Source of the DNA: Bacteroidaceae bacterium
GTDB taxonomy: Bacteria > Bacteroidota > Bacteroidia > Bacteroidales > Bacteroidaceae
DNA length: 35,479 nt
NCBI GenBank assembly: GCA_024695315.1
Contig: JAILIJ010000075.1
Location: 1-35,479 of the forward strand
Direction of reading: 5' to 3'
The number at the start of each line of letters is the position of its first letter. Position 1 is the first letter of the stretch. Position numbers and translations under genes: made by a program. Shown here in pieces: positions 24,827 through 32,010 of the stretch. The notes below the pieces were generated by a model. That model was not told the DNA's origin, did no database searches, and saw only the letters and a list, made by a program, of their open reading frames with translations.

Positions 24827-24937
24827 ATGTGGAATTTGCAATTTTTATGGTTGGCTATTATATTTGTAATACATCTGACGATTGCTCGTATATTACCTGT
24901 TTTTATGGGGGATGAGATGAAAATTTTCGAGGAATGA
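24827..24937 (+). CDS. Possible small membrane peptide (36 residues)
   Basis: ATG at 24827 to TGA at 24935-24937 encodes a peptide with one long hydrophobic stretch (LQFLWLAIIFVIHLTIARIL) followed by a charged tail (GDEMKIFEE). This is a plausible single-pass layout. An A/G-rich AATAAGG sits about 10 bp upstream. No clear promoter or relative is known to me. The call rests only on composition and could be chance. Confidence 0.25.
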   Translation: MWNLQFLWLAIIFVIHLTIARILPVFMGDEMKIFEE

Positions 24938-24973
24938 AAATGATGTTTATCATCTATAAAAATCGAGTGAGTT

Positions 24974-25017
24974 ACGAACGATTTACGAAGGTAATACGAA
25001 GGGTTGTCGAAGGAGGT
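24974..25017 (+). repeat. Array of four 11-bp units, core ACGAAGG (copy B)
   Basis: The units are ACGAACGATTT, ACGAAGGTAAT, ACGAAGGGTTG and TCGAAGGAGGT. A degenerate fifth unit (TCGAGTGAGTT, 24963-24973) may precede them. Unit order and the C-to-G switch after unit one match copy A at 11037-11080, while the 4-bp spacers differ. The core, not the spacer, is what is kept. Confidence 0.85.
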
Positions 25018-25040
25018 GGGGTAAGAAATTACGCCAAATT

Positions 25041-25095
25041 GGTTACAAGTTTTTTACGGGTGTTTTTTATTTATGATAAGTAATAAATTGTAACC
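25041..25095. repeat. 8-bp inverted repeat next to array copy B
   Basis: GGTTACAA (25041-25048) and TTGTAACC (25088-25095) are perfectly complementary across 39 nt. They lie between the array and the dprA stop. Copy A also has a long-loop inverted repeat that includes GGTT/AACC nearby, but the sequences are not homologous enough to be sure they are related. Confidence 0.35.
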
Positions 25096-25141
25096 GTCTT
25101 TTTTCTTTTTCAAAAAATAAGTTTGATGGCCTATCTAAAAT

Positions 25142-26275
25142 CTACTTTTGTAGTTTGATTCTATTTCCGCCCACGGTTTCTATAATCCCTTTTGATTCCA
25201 AATCAAAAATTGTGGAACTAACAATATTGTATGGTAGTCCAGTTTCGGAAACTATACTATTTACGTATTTGTAGTCTTCGCTTTTTAGACAATCGACGAT
25301 AATTTGTTCTTCGTTGGATAGTGGGGTGCTTTCACATCCTGTAGTATCCTCAAATAGTTCAAGTTGAGTGGCTACTTTCTTCTTTTCTTTGACTTCCCAT
25401 CCCATTATGTTCACTAGGTCTTGAGCGCTTTCAATAAGAGCGGCCTTATTCTCCCTAATTAGTTTGTTGCAGCCTTTACTATGTTCGTCGAAAATACGTC
25501 CTGGAAAAGCAAACACGTCGCGATTATAGTCGTTGGCGAGTTCGGCAGTTATGAGTGACCCACCTTTTTCGGCACTTTCTACAACGACGCATGCGTCGCA
25601 CATGCCGGCTACTATACGGTTGCGGCGAACGAAATTGCCTTTATCTATAATTGTGTTGGATATATATTCTGTTAGAAGTCCTCCGCGTTCTGTCATTTCT
25701 ATAGCTGTGGAACGATGGGCATGAGGATAGATTTTCTCAAGGCCATGTGCCAATACCCCCACGGTTCCCATGTCATTGGCTAATGCAGCCCTATGAGAAT
25801 GAATGTCTATTCCGTAAGCCAATCCACTAACGATAAGGGCGTCTGGAAAACAATCGTGAAGATCTTTTACAAAGTTCTTACACAGGTCCTTGCCGTATTC
25901 CGTACACCTTCTAGTGCCTACCATGCTGATGATTTTCTTGCTGTTAAGATCTCCCTTACCATAGTAATAAAGAACTAATGGGGCGTCATCACACTCCTTT
26001 AGTCTTTGAGGATAAGCCGAGTCGTTGAAGCAGATGGCTTGGATATTCTTTTTCGTAATGAATTCCATTTCTTCTTCTGCTCTTTTGAGTTCAAAACTCA
26101 CGTCGCTAAGGGCGTCAACGAGTTTTTGCGACGCATCGGGAATAGCGTCGCAAATATTTTTCCTATGTTCAAAAACTGCCGTTGCTGACCCCATTTTGTC
26201 ATATAAGACTCTGGTCGTTGGGATGCCGATGTTTTTGAGTAGTGAGAGTGCTATGGTATAGATTGTTTCTTGCAT
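25142..26275 (-). CDS. dprA: DNA-processing protein DprA
   Basis: The 377-residue product has an N-terminal helical (SAM/HhH-like) domain. The Rossmann-like core contains VGTRRCTEYG (119-128), SGLAYGIDIHSHRAAL (150-165), LAHGLEKIYP and FAFPG, and a winged-helix domain (about 320-377) completes it. DprA loads RecA on incoming single-stranded DNA during transformation and protects it from nucleases. It starts 3 bp after the stop of the thioesterase gene, so the two share a transcript from the promoter at 26708-26715. Together with comM in the same window it suggests DNA uptake capacity, although dprA is also common in species not known to transform. Confidence 0.95.
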   Translation of the reverse strand: MQETIYTIALSLLKNIGIPTTRVLYDKMGSATAVFEHRKNICDAIPDASQKLVDALSDVSFELKRAEEEMEFITKKNIQAICFNDSAYPQRLKECDDAPLVLYYYGKGDLNSKKIISMVGTRRCTEYGKDLCKNFVKDLHDCFPDALIVSGLAYGIDIHSHRAALANDMGTVGVLAHGLEKIYPHAHRSTAIEMTERGGLLTEYISNTIIDKGNFVRRNRIVAGMCDACVVVESAEKGGSLITAELANDYNRDVFAFPGRIFDEHSKGCNKLIRENKAALIESAQDLVNIMGWEVKEKKKVATQLELFEDTTGCESTPLSNEEQIIVDCLKSEDYKYVNSIVSETGLPYNIVSSTIFDLESKGIIETVGGNRIKLQK

Positions 26276-26278
26276 GGT

Positions 26279-26689
26279 TTATTGTGCTTCTAAGAAAGGC
26301 GCGAATTTCTCGTTTAGTTCTTCGCACTCAGAAAGACGGCCTTGAACCAAACATACGCTATCGACTTGTGCACGTATGCAGAGCTTCTCGTCAGGAAGGC
26401 GGTAGATGTCTTGTAAAAAGACATATTTTAGTCCATCTTTCTTGAGACGGATTCTAGTTACATATTCATCTCCGCTTTTGAGGGGAACCTTGAATTGCAT
26501 AGTCAAACGTGCTACTACGGCATCTGTACCTTCGTCATGAAGTTTTGCAAAACTAATATTGTTTGCAAGTAAGAACTCATGACGAGCGTGTTCAAGATAA
26601 TGTTGATAATTTGCATTATTCACAATGCCTTGTAAGTCACATTCGTAGTCGCGTACTTTATCTTTTAATTCGTATACGTAATTTGCCAT
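26279..26689 (-). CDS. YbgC/FadM-type acyl-CoA thioesterase (hotdog fold)
   Basis: The 136-residue product fits the 4-hydroxybenzoyl-CoA thioesterase family. The motif VRDYECDLQGIVNNANYQHY (12-31) carries the catalytic Asp18 and the family's xGxVxxxxY pattern. The helix LEHARHEFL follows, and the later strands (LTMQFKVPLKSGDEYVTRIR) complete a hotdog fold. It would hydrolyse acyl-CoA or acyl-carrier thioesters; the substrate is unknown. It is the first gene of the pair with dprA, a common arrangement in Bacteroidales. Confidence 0.88.
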   Translation of the reverse strand: MANYVYELKDKVRDYECDLQGIVNNANYQHYLEHARHEFLLANNISFAKLHDEGTDAVVARLTMQFKVPLKSGDEYVTRIRLKKDGLKYVFLQDIYRLPDEKLCIRAQVDSVCLVQGRLSECEELNEKFAPFLEAQ

Positions 26690-26707
26690 ATTTAGTTAAG
26701 TTTTATG

Positions 26708-26715
26708 CAAAGTTA
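26708..26715 (-). promoter_or_regulatory. -7 promoter element of the thioesterase-dprA unit
   Basis: The minus strand reads TAACTTTG, an exact TAnnTTTG match, 18 bp upstream of the ATG. It is one half of a divergent promoter region. Confidence 0.65.
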
Positions 26716-26758
26716 AGACAAAATGGAGAATAAAGAAGGGAGAATGAAGATTTTTTTC

Positions 26759-26766
26759 TAACTTTG
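26759..26766 (+). promoter_or_regulatory. -7 promoter element of the FKBP-argS-RNase H unit
   Basis: TAACTTTG is an exact match, 52 bp upstream of the ATG at 26819. It lies 43 bp from the divergent element and is identical to it. Confidence 0.65.
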
Positions 26767-26818
26767 CACACTAATTTATTATTTAATAGCAAATAATACA
26801 TAAACGAAAAAGAATATA

Positions 26819-27427
26819 ATGGATAAACTTAGTTATGCTCTTGGCCTTGGAATCGGTCAGCAGCTCAAGCAGATGGGACTTAAGGATGCTCTTAAGATTG
26901 AAGATTTCTCACAGTCAATAATGGATGTACTTGCTGATGCACCACTCAAGATGTCACATTCTGAGGGACAGGCTATGCTCAATGATTTCTTCAAAAAGCT
27001 CGAGGATGAGCAGAGAGCTGCAGCCGCTGAGGCTGGAAAGGCTGCTAAGGAGGAAGGCGAAAAGTTCCTCAAGGAGAATGCAAAGAAGGATGGAGTGATT
27101 ACTACTGCAAGCGGACTCCAGTATGAAGTTCTTACAGAAGGAACAGGTAAGAAGCCTAAGGCTACAGACAAGGTACGTTGCCATTATGAGGGACGTCTTA
27201 TCAATGGAACTATTTTCGACTCTTCTTATAAGCGTAATGAGCCAGCTGACTTCGGACTTCAGCAGGTTATTGCTGGTTGGACCGAGGGTGTACAGCTCAT
27301 GGCAGAAGGTGCTAAGTATCGTTTCTATATCCCTTATATGCTCGCTTACGGCGAGGGAGGTGCTGGCGAACTTATCCCACCATTCTCTGCTCTTATCTTC
27401 GATGTTGAGCTTATTAAGGTTTTGTAA
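26819..27427 (+). CDS. Cytoplasmic FklB-type peptidyl-prolyl isomerase
   Basis: The 202-residue product has no signal peptide. It has the FklB/Mip two-domain layout: a helical dimerisation domain (LSYALGLGIGQQLKQMGLKD to about 90), then a FKBP domain from about 95, with YEGRLINGTIFDSSYKRNEP, VIAGWTEGVQLMAEGAKYRF and IPYMLAYGEGGAGELIPPFS. It catalyses cis-trans proline isomerisation and probably acts in the cytoplasm. It is the first gene of a plus-strand unit, 24 bp before argS. Codon use is strongly biased. It lacks the export signals of its two relatives at 22477 and 23662. Confidence 0.92.
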   Translation: MDKLSYALGLGIGQQLKQMGLKDALKIEDFSQSIMDVLADAPLKMSHSEGQAMLNDFFKKLEDEQRAAAAEAGKAAKEEGEKFLKENAKKDGVITTASGLQYEVLTEGTGKKPKATDKVRCHYEGRLINGTIFDSSYKRNEPADFGLQQVIAGWTEGVQLMAEGAKYRFYIPYMLAYGEGGAGELIPPFSALIFDVELIKVL

Positions 27428-27451
27428 TTGAGACGTCTTAATTCTTAGAAT

Positions 27452-29272
27452 ATGACTATAGAGGAAAAAATCATAGCTGGTGTACAGGATGCCGTCAAGG
27501 CTTTGTACGGCGTTGAGGCTGACGCTTCACAGGTACAGCTACAGAAGACTAAGGCTGAGTTTGAAGGCCATCTGACTGTCGTTGTGTTCCCATTCGTCAA
27601 GGCTGCTAGAAAAAAGCCTGAGCAGGTGGGAGAGGAAATCGGACAATACCTTCAGGATAATGCTTCTGAGGTAGTGGCTAAGTACAACGTGGTAAAGGGA
27701 TTCCTCAACCTTGTAATAAGTGATGCTCAATGGATTGCTCTTCTCAATGAGATAAATGCGAATCCATGTTTTGGATTTAAGGAGGTTACGGAAAAGTCTC
27801 CTTTAGTGATGATTGAGTATAGCTCACCAAACACTAATAAGCCACTTCACTTGGGACATGTACGTAATAACTTGCTCGGTTCTGCTCTTGCAAGAATCGT
27901 TGAGGCTAACGGTAATAAGGTCGTTAAGACTAATATTGTCAACGACCGTGGCATACATATTTGTAAGTCTATGCTTGCTTGGCTCAAGTACGGAAATGGA
28001 GAAACTCCAGAATCTTCTGGCAAGAAGGGTGACCACCTCATTGGTGACTATTATGTAGCTTTTGATAAGCATTATAAGGCTGAGTGCGACGAACTTTCTA
28101 AGAAGTACGTTGCTGAAGGCATGGGCGAAGAAGAAGCTAAGGAAAAGGCTAAGCAGGAGGCCCCACTCATTAAAGAGGCTCACGAAATGCTCGTTAAGTG
28201 GGAGAATAATGATCCTGAGGTACGTGCTCTATGGCGTAAGATGAACGAATGGGTTTACGCTGGATTCGATGAGACATATAAGATGATGGGCGTTAGCTTC
28301 GATAAGATATATTACGAATCAGAAACATATCTTGAGGGTAAAGAGAAAGTGATGGAAGGTCTTGAAAAGGGATTCTTCTATCGCAGACCAGACAATTCTG
28401 TTTGGGCTAACCTTGAGGCTGAAGGTCTCGATGAGAAACTTCTTCTCCGTTCTGATGGTACTTCTGTATATATGACTCAGGATATTGGTACGGCTAAGTT
28501 ACGTTTCCAGGATTTCCCTATCGACAAGATGATTTATGTTGTCGGTAATGAGCAGAACTACCACTTCCAGGTACTCTCTATACTTCTTGATAAGCTTGGC
28601 TTTAAGTGGGGGAAGGATCTTGTTCACTTCTCTTACGGAATGGTTGAACTTCCAAACGGTAAGATGAAGTCTCGTGAAGGTACTGTTGTTGATGCTGACG
28701 ACCTTATGGCTGCCATGATTAACGACGCTTACACAGCAAGTGCGGATAAACTCAAGAAGGCTGAAATGTCTGAGGAAGAAGCACGCGAGGTGGCTCGTAA
28801 GGTAGGACTCGGTGCGCTCAAGTATTTTATACTTAAGGTTGATGCCCGTAAGAACATGCTCTTCAACCCAGAGGAAAGTATCGACTTCAATGGTAATACA
28901 GGACCATTTATTCAGTACACTTATGCTCGTATCAAGAGTATCTTGCGTAAGGCTGCTGAGCAAAACATAAATGTGCCAGATACTCTACCTACAGGAACAG
29001 AAATTTCTGTTAAGGAGACAGAGCTTATCCAAAAGTTGAATGCCTTTTCTGTTGCTGTCCGTCAGGCCGGAACAGACTATAGCCCTTCTGGTATATGTAA
29101 CTACTGCTATGAGCTTACTAAGGAGTTCAACCAGTTCTACCACGACTTTACTATCCTTGGTGAGGAAGATGAAAATAAGAAACTTTTCCGTCTTGTACTC
29201 TCTAAGGCTGTAGCTAAGGTTGTTAGCCTCGGTATGGGACTTCTAGGCATCGAAATGCCTGAACGTATGTAA
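27452..29272 (+). CDS. argS: Arginyl-tRNA synthetase
   Basis: The 606-residue product is a class I synthetase. The N-terminal tRNA-binding domain spans about 1-115. The HIGH motif is HLGH (133-136) in SSPNTNKPLHLGHVRNN. The KMSKS-like loop is KMKSREG (404-410), with Lys at the third position, within the range this family tolerates. The DALR anticodon-binding domain is C-terminal, ending with LSKAVAKVVSLGMGLLGIE. It charges tRNA-Arg and needs the tRNA for amino-acid activation. It is cotranscribed with the FKBP gene upstream and the RNase H gene 5 bp downstream. Codon use suggests high expression. Confidence 0.97.
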   Translation: MTIEEKIIAGVQDAVKALYGVEADASQVQLQKTKAEFEGHLTVVVFPFVKAARKKPEQVGEEIGQYLQDNASEVVAKYNVVKGFLNLVISDAQWIALLNEINANPCFGFKEVTEKSPLVMIEYSSPNTNKPLHLGHVRNNLLGSALARIVEANGNKVVKTNIVNDRGIHICKSMLAWLKYGNGETPESSGKKGDHLIGDYYVAFDKHYKAECDELSKKYVAEGMGEEEAKEKAKQEAPLIKEAHEMLVKWENNDPEVRALWRKMNEWVYAGFDETYKMMGVSFDKIYYESETYLEGKEKVMEGLEKGFFYRRPDNSVWANLEAEGLDEKLLLRSDGTSVYMTQDIGTAKLRFQDFPIDKMIYVVGNEQNYHFQVLSILLDKLGFKWGKDLVHFSYGMVELPNGKMKSREGTVVDADDLMAAMINDAYTASADKLKKAEMSEEEAREVARKVGLGALKYFILKVDARKNMLFNPEESIDFNGNTGPFIQYTYARIKSILRKAAEQNINVPDTLPTGTEISVKETELIQKLNAFSVAVRQAGTDYSPSGICNYCYELTKEFNQFYHDFTILGEEDENKKLFRLVLSKAVAKVVSLGMGLLGIEMPERM

Positions 29273-29277
29273 GGATA

Positions 29278-29979
29278 ATGGCAAAGCAGAAGTTCTATGT
29301 CGTTTGGGACGGTGTGGAGGATGGAGTTTACACCAGTTGGGAGGCCTGTCAGGAGGCGGTAAAAGGATACTCGAATGCCAAGTACAAGTCTTTTAAGACA
29401 GAAGATGAAGCAGAACAGGCTTTTGCTCTGGGATACGAGGCTTGGAAAGAGCAGGAAGACAGTATGAAAGATTCTCAACAAGTGGAGGCTATGCCTGAAA
29501 ATAAAAAGGAACAGACGGATGCTACCCCAGACGAGAATGACAGTCAAGAGCCTATGCTGAAACTACCAGACGGGGCCATTAACGAAGCCATAGCTGTGGA
29601 TGCTGCTTGTAGTGGCAATCCGGGTAAGATGGAGTATCGCGGGGTGTATCTTAGAACAGGTAAGACGATTTTCCATTTTGGACCTGTATTTGGTACCAAT
29701 AATATAGGAGAGTTTCTTGCCATAGTACATGGATTAGCCTTGCTGAAACAGAAAAATCTTCTAAATCTGCCAATATATTCAGATAGCGTAAATGCTCAGC
29801 TTTGGGTGCGCAAAAAGAAATGTAAAACTACTCTTGAGCGTAACGAGAAAACGGAGCAGCTTTTCCAGATGATTGAGAGGGCGGAAAAATGGCTTAAAAC
29901 AAATTCTTACACAAATCCGATTATTAAATGGCCTACGGATAAATGGGGAGAAATTCCTGCTGATTTTGGCCGTAAATAA
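29278..29979 (+). CDS. Ribonuclease HI with N-terminal viroplasmin-like domain
   Basis: The 233-residue product has an N-terminal RNA:DNA hybrid-binding domain of the caulimovirus viroplasmin type (residues 4-50; KFYVVWDGVEDGVYTSWEAC). An acidic, Gln-rich linker (about 55-95) follows, then an RNase H fold. Catalytic carboxylates are visible as Asp108 (IAVDAACSGNPG), Glu145 (NNIGEFLAI), Asp169 (IYSDSVNAQLW) and a late Asp (Asp229, possibly Asp221). It degrades RNA in hybrids such as R-loops and primers. It directly follows argS, 5 bp apart, and ends in a strong terminator. Related two-domain enzymes are common in Bacteroidota and eukaryotes. Confidence 0.92.
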   Translation: MAKQKFYVVWDGVEDGVYTSWEACQEAVKGYSNAKYKSFKTEDEAEQAFALGYEAWKEQEDSMKDSQQVEAMPENKKEQTDATPDENDSQEPMLKLPDGAINEAIAVDAACSGNPGKMEYRGVYLRTGKTIFHFGPVFGTNNIGEFLAIVHGLALLKQKNLLNLPIYSDSVNAQLWVRKKKCKTTLERNEKTEQLFQMIERAEKWLKTNSYTNPIIKWPTDKWGEIPADFGRK

Positions 29980-29982
29980 ATA

Positions 29983-30014
29983 AAAAATGGAGTTCTATTT
30001 GGAACTCCATTTTT
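29983..30014. terminator. Terminator of the FKBP-argS-RNase H unit
   Basis: A 13-bp perfect stem (AAAAATGGAGTTC at 29983-29995, GAACTCCATTTTT at 30002-30014) with a 6-nt loop, starting 3 bp after the stop codon. It can also act on the convergent pectinesterase transcript. Confidence 0.9.
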
Positions 30015-30104
30015 GTTTAATAATCTATTTTAACTCTCAAAAACTTACTCTTATATATGGTTACCTTTTGTAATGTATTTTCCCCTTTATATCTGAATAA
30101 TACT

Positions 30105-31433
30105 TTATCTATTTGGGTATACAACCTCATTAGATGCTGGGCCTAATCCACCATGCCAGTTGGCGCATCTAATAGAGATGCAAGCCCCTTCTTCTGTATC
30201 AGCTGGTACTACGTAATTTGCCTGTCTAGTAAATGTTTTTACATCGCCATTTATACAGATAGCATAGCAATATGCGTCAGGAATCTCATTCCAGGATATT
30301 GTTTTTCTACCCTTAATCCAAATATATGGTGGTGCAACTTGTTTGCAGGCTTCTTTTGGATTCCAGTCGGGAAATACTTTCTCTACAGTATATTCTTTTG
30401 CTTCTTCGGCTGTAAGACTGCTTTGGTAATCTACAATTACCGTTTCGCCCTGTTTGTTTTTGAAGCTCCTTTTACGTAGTGAAAGGTCTATCGAGGATTC
30501 ATTATTATCCACGCTTTTATATTCTGCAAATAGTCGCGGAACCATTCCATGCATCTCAGTCCAACCTTGAGCAGAAGGGCGCACTTTCATTTTCGTATTT
30601 AGAAATACGGCGCGTGGGGCATTTTTCCAAGGACGGCCGAGATTATAGCGGTCTTGCTGTTCTGGCGAACCGTCTATATCACAAAAATTGAATACATATC
30701 CGTATTTCTGCTCTGCTTTTGTGGCAGGGGCGCAAATAACGTCACGGCTACCTGTTTTACCCCTTGGACGAAGAATTATGTCACACGTATTGAAAAAGAC
30801 TGTTCCGCCGCCGCAAATAAAGTCTACAGTACCATGAATTTTACAGTCCTCCAAATAAGTCGTTCCATCATCATTTGTATAATATGTATCTTGGGTACTC
30901 AGAAGACTCACATTCTTTAGGATATTTCCCTTGCATCTTTTCTCATTTAGTGCTACGGCACGGTTTGCAAAGGCGTTGATGTCATTTTTGAAATTGCACC
31001 AAAGTTCTATGTCCTGAATATATGTACTGTCCGCATTCTTTAGGAATAGGGTTGAAGTTATGCTTATACCCTCATGTACTGGGATATTTACAATCTTGGT
31101 ATCTTTCCAGTTTTCACCAATTATAGATGTGTTTGAGGCTGTAAGTTTAGTAATTGGACTCGGAAAATAAACGTCCTGTCCTTTCTCTACGGTCTTTATA
31201 GTATCCCCATCTCCTTTTATAAGGTAATAATTAGATTTTACAAATATTCGATATCTCTTGTCCTTGTCAACTCGGGTATTGGCAGCATGGATAGCTTCTG
31301 CAAAGGTGCCGCTATCAGGTACAACGAAGTCATATACCCATCTGTTTGGATATGCTAATGAATCCCAAGGTGTAGTCTGGGCAAAGGATTTGAATGAACT
31401 GCAAATTAGTAATAGAGCTATAATAGTTCTCAT
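30105..31433 (-). CDS. Secreted pectinesterase (carbohydrate esterase family 8) with C-terminal Fn3-like part
   Basis: The 442-residue product has a signal peptide (MRTIIALLLICSSFKSFA, cleavage before Gln19). A right-handed beta-helix follows with the CE8 residues: Gln181-Asp182 in LLSTQDTYY, the second catalytic Asp204 in GTVDFICGGG, and Arg267/Trp269 in YNLGRPW. It removes methyl esters from pectin homogalacturonan outside the cytoplasm. Residues about 355-442 (IWIKGRKTISWNEIPDAYCY onward) look like a fibronectin-III-type domain, which would make the protein longer than a bare CE8. No SusC/SusD, lyase or regulator genes lie beside it, so it is not in a visible polysaccharide-utilisation locus. 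It has its own -7 element. Confidence 0.9.
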   Translation of the reverse strand: MRTIIALLLICSSFKSFAQTTPWDSLAYPNRWVYDFVVPDSGTFAEAIHAANTRVDKDKRYRIFVKSNYYLIKGDGDTIKTVEKGQDVYFPSPITKLTASNTSIIGENWKDTKIVNIPVHEGISITSTLFLKNADSTYIQDIELWCNFKNDINAFANRAVALNEKRCKGNILKNVSLLSTQDTYYTNDDGTTYLEDCKIHGTVDFICGGGTVFFNTCDIILRPRGKTGSRDVICAPATKAEQKYGYVFNFCDIDGSPEQQDRYNLGRPWKNAPRAVFLNTKMKVRPSAQGWTEMHGMVPRLFAEYKSVDNNESSIDLSLRKRSFKNKQGETVIVDYQSSLTAEEAKEYTVEKVFPDWNPKEACKQVAPPYIWIKGRKTISWNEIPDAYCYAICINGDVKTFTRQANYVVPADTEEGACISIRCANWHGGLGPASNEVVYPNR

Positions 31434-31466
31434 TTGTAAATATTGGTTTTAGGTTTTCTGATTTTA

Positions 31467-31474
31467 CAAAGGTA
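31467..31474 (-). promoter_or_regulatory. -7 promoter element of the pectinesterase gene
   Basis: The minus strand reads TACCTTTG, an exact TAnnTTTG match, 33 bp upstream of the ATG. Confidence 0.65.
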
Positions 31475-32010
31475 ATGAAAAGCAGTGAAACATCTGCTTC
31501 CGATATAAAAAATATAATATTTAGTTGCAACAACTCTTTCTAATTCCTTCTTTTATCTATCTATCCAATCTTTTAGTTCGTTACTATAACTTTTTAATAT
31601 TTATGATTTAGGTAATGGAAATAGTAAAAACATAAGTCGTAATGTAGTTTTTTTTGATGGTCTATTTAACCGATACTTTCTTGCAAAAAAAAGATTTAAA
31701 AACTTTTTGGGAAAAAATCCCCTTTTTCTAAAAAATGCTCATATAATTGTAGTTTTTAAGTATATACACAAGGCTATTTTTTTAAAAATCCCCCATAAAA
31801 AACCAAAATTTCGTCTAACGTATATTTAATTAGAAATTCGTGCTGATATTATATTATCATTACAAATAAAGACGTTCCTCTTGTTTTGCTTATATTTACT
31901 AGCTGGATAGATAAAAGAAAAATAGATGGCAATATATTAAGATTCTAAAGATGAAAAAATCCTTTTTTGATTGTAAAATACCTATTATAGGTAGTGGTCT
32001 AATCCTTCCG
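31475..32010. other. AT-rich intergenic region upstream of the pectinesterase gene
   Basis: No gene is visible in about 540 bp. The region holds a 14-bp inverted repeat (TTCTTTTATCTATC at 31548-31561, complement at 31905-31918); a block of A and T tracts spaced about one helical turn (31685-31735), suggesting curved DNA; two AAAAATCCCC repeats (near 31713 and 31786); and a 15-bp near-palindrome TACCTATTATAGGTA (31979-31993) 17 bp past the flippase stop. No convincing terminator was found for the flippase transcript. Confidence 0.5.

Larger units (their letters stand above)
24578..25141. other. Intergenic region between dprA and the FKBP lipoprotein gene
   Basis: About 560 bp without a recognisable gene. 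The 64-codon plus-strand frame at 24619-24813 is hydrophobic, Phe/Ile-rich and codon-poor, as expected of random AT-rich DNA. Beyond it lie a possible 36-residue hydrophobic peptide (24827-24937), the second 11-bp array (24974-25017) and an inverted repeat (25041-25095). The base composition changes sharply at the array, which is GC-rich compared with the DNA on its low-coordinate side. Confidence 0.6.

Noticed and set aside
24940..25083. 47-codon plus-strand frame running through array copy B
   Set aside because: The 11-bp period cannot keep a constant peptide repeat, and copy A on the other strand gives no matching peptide. The frame is open by chance.
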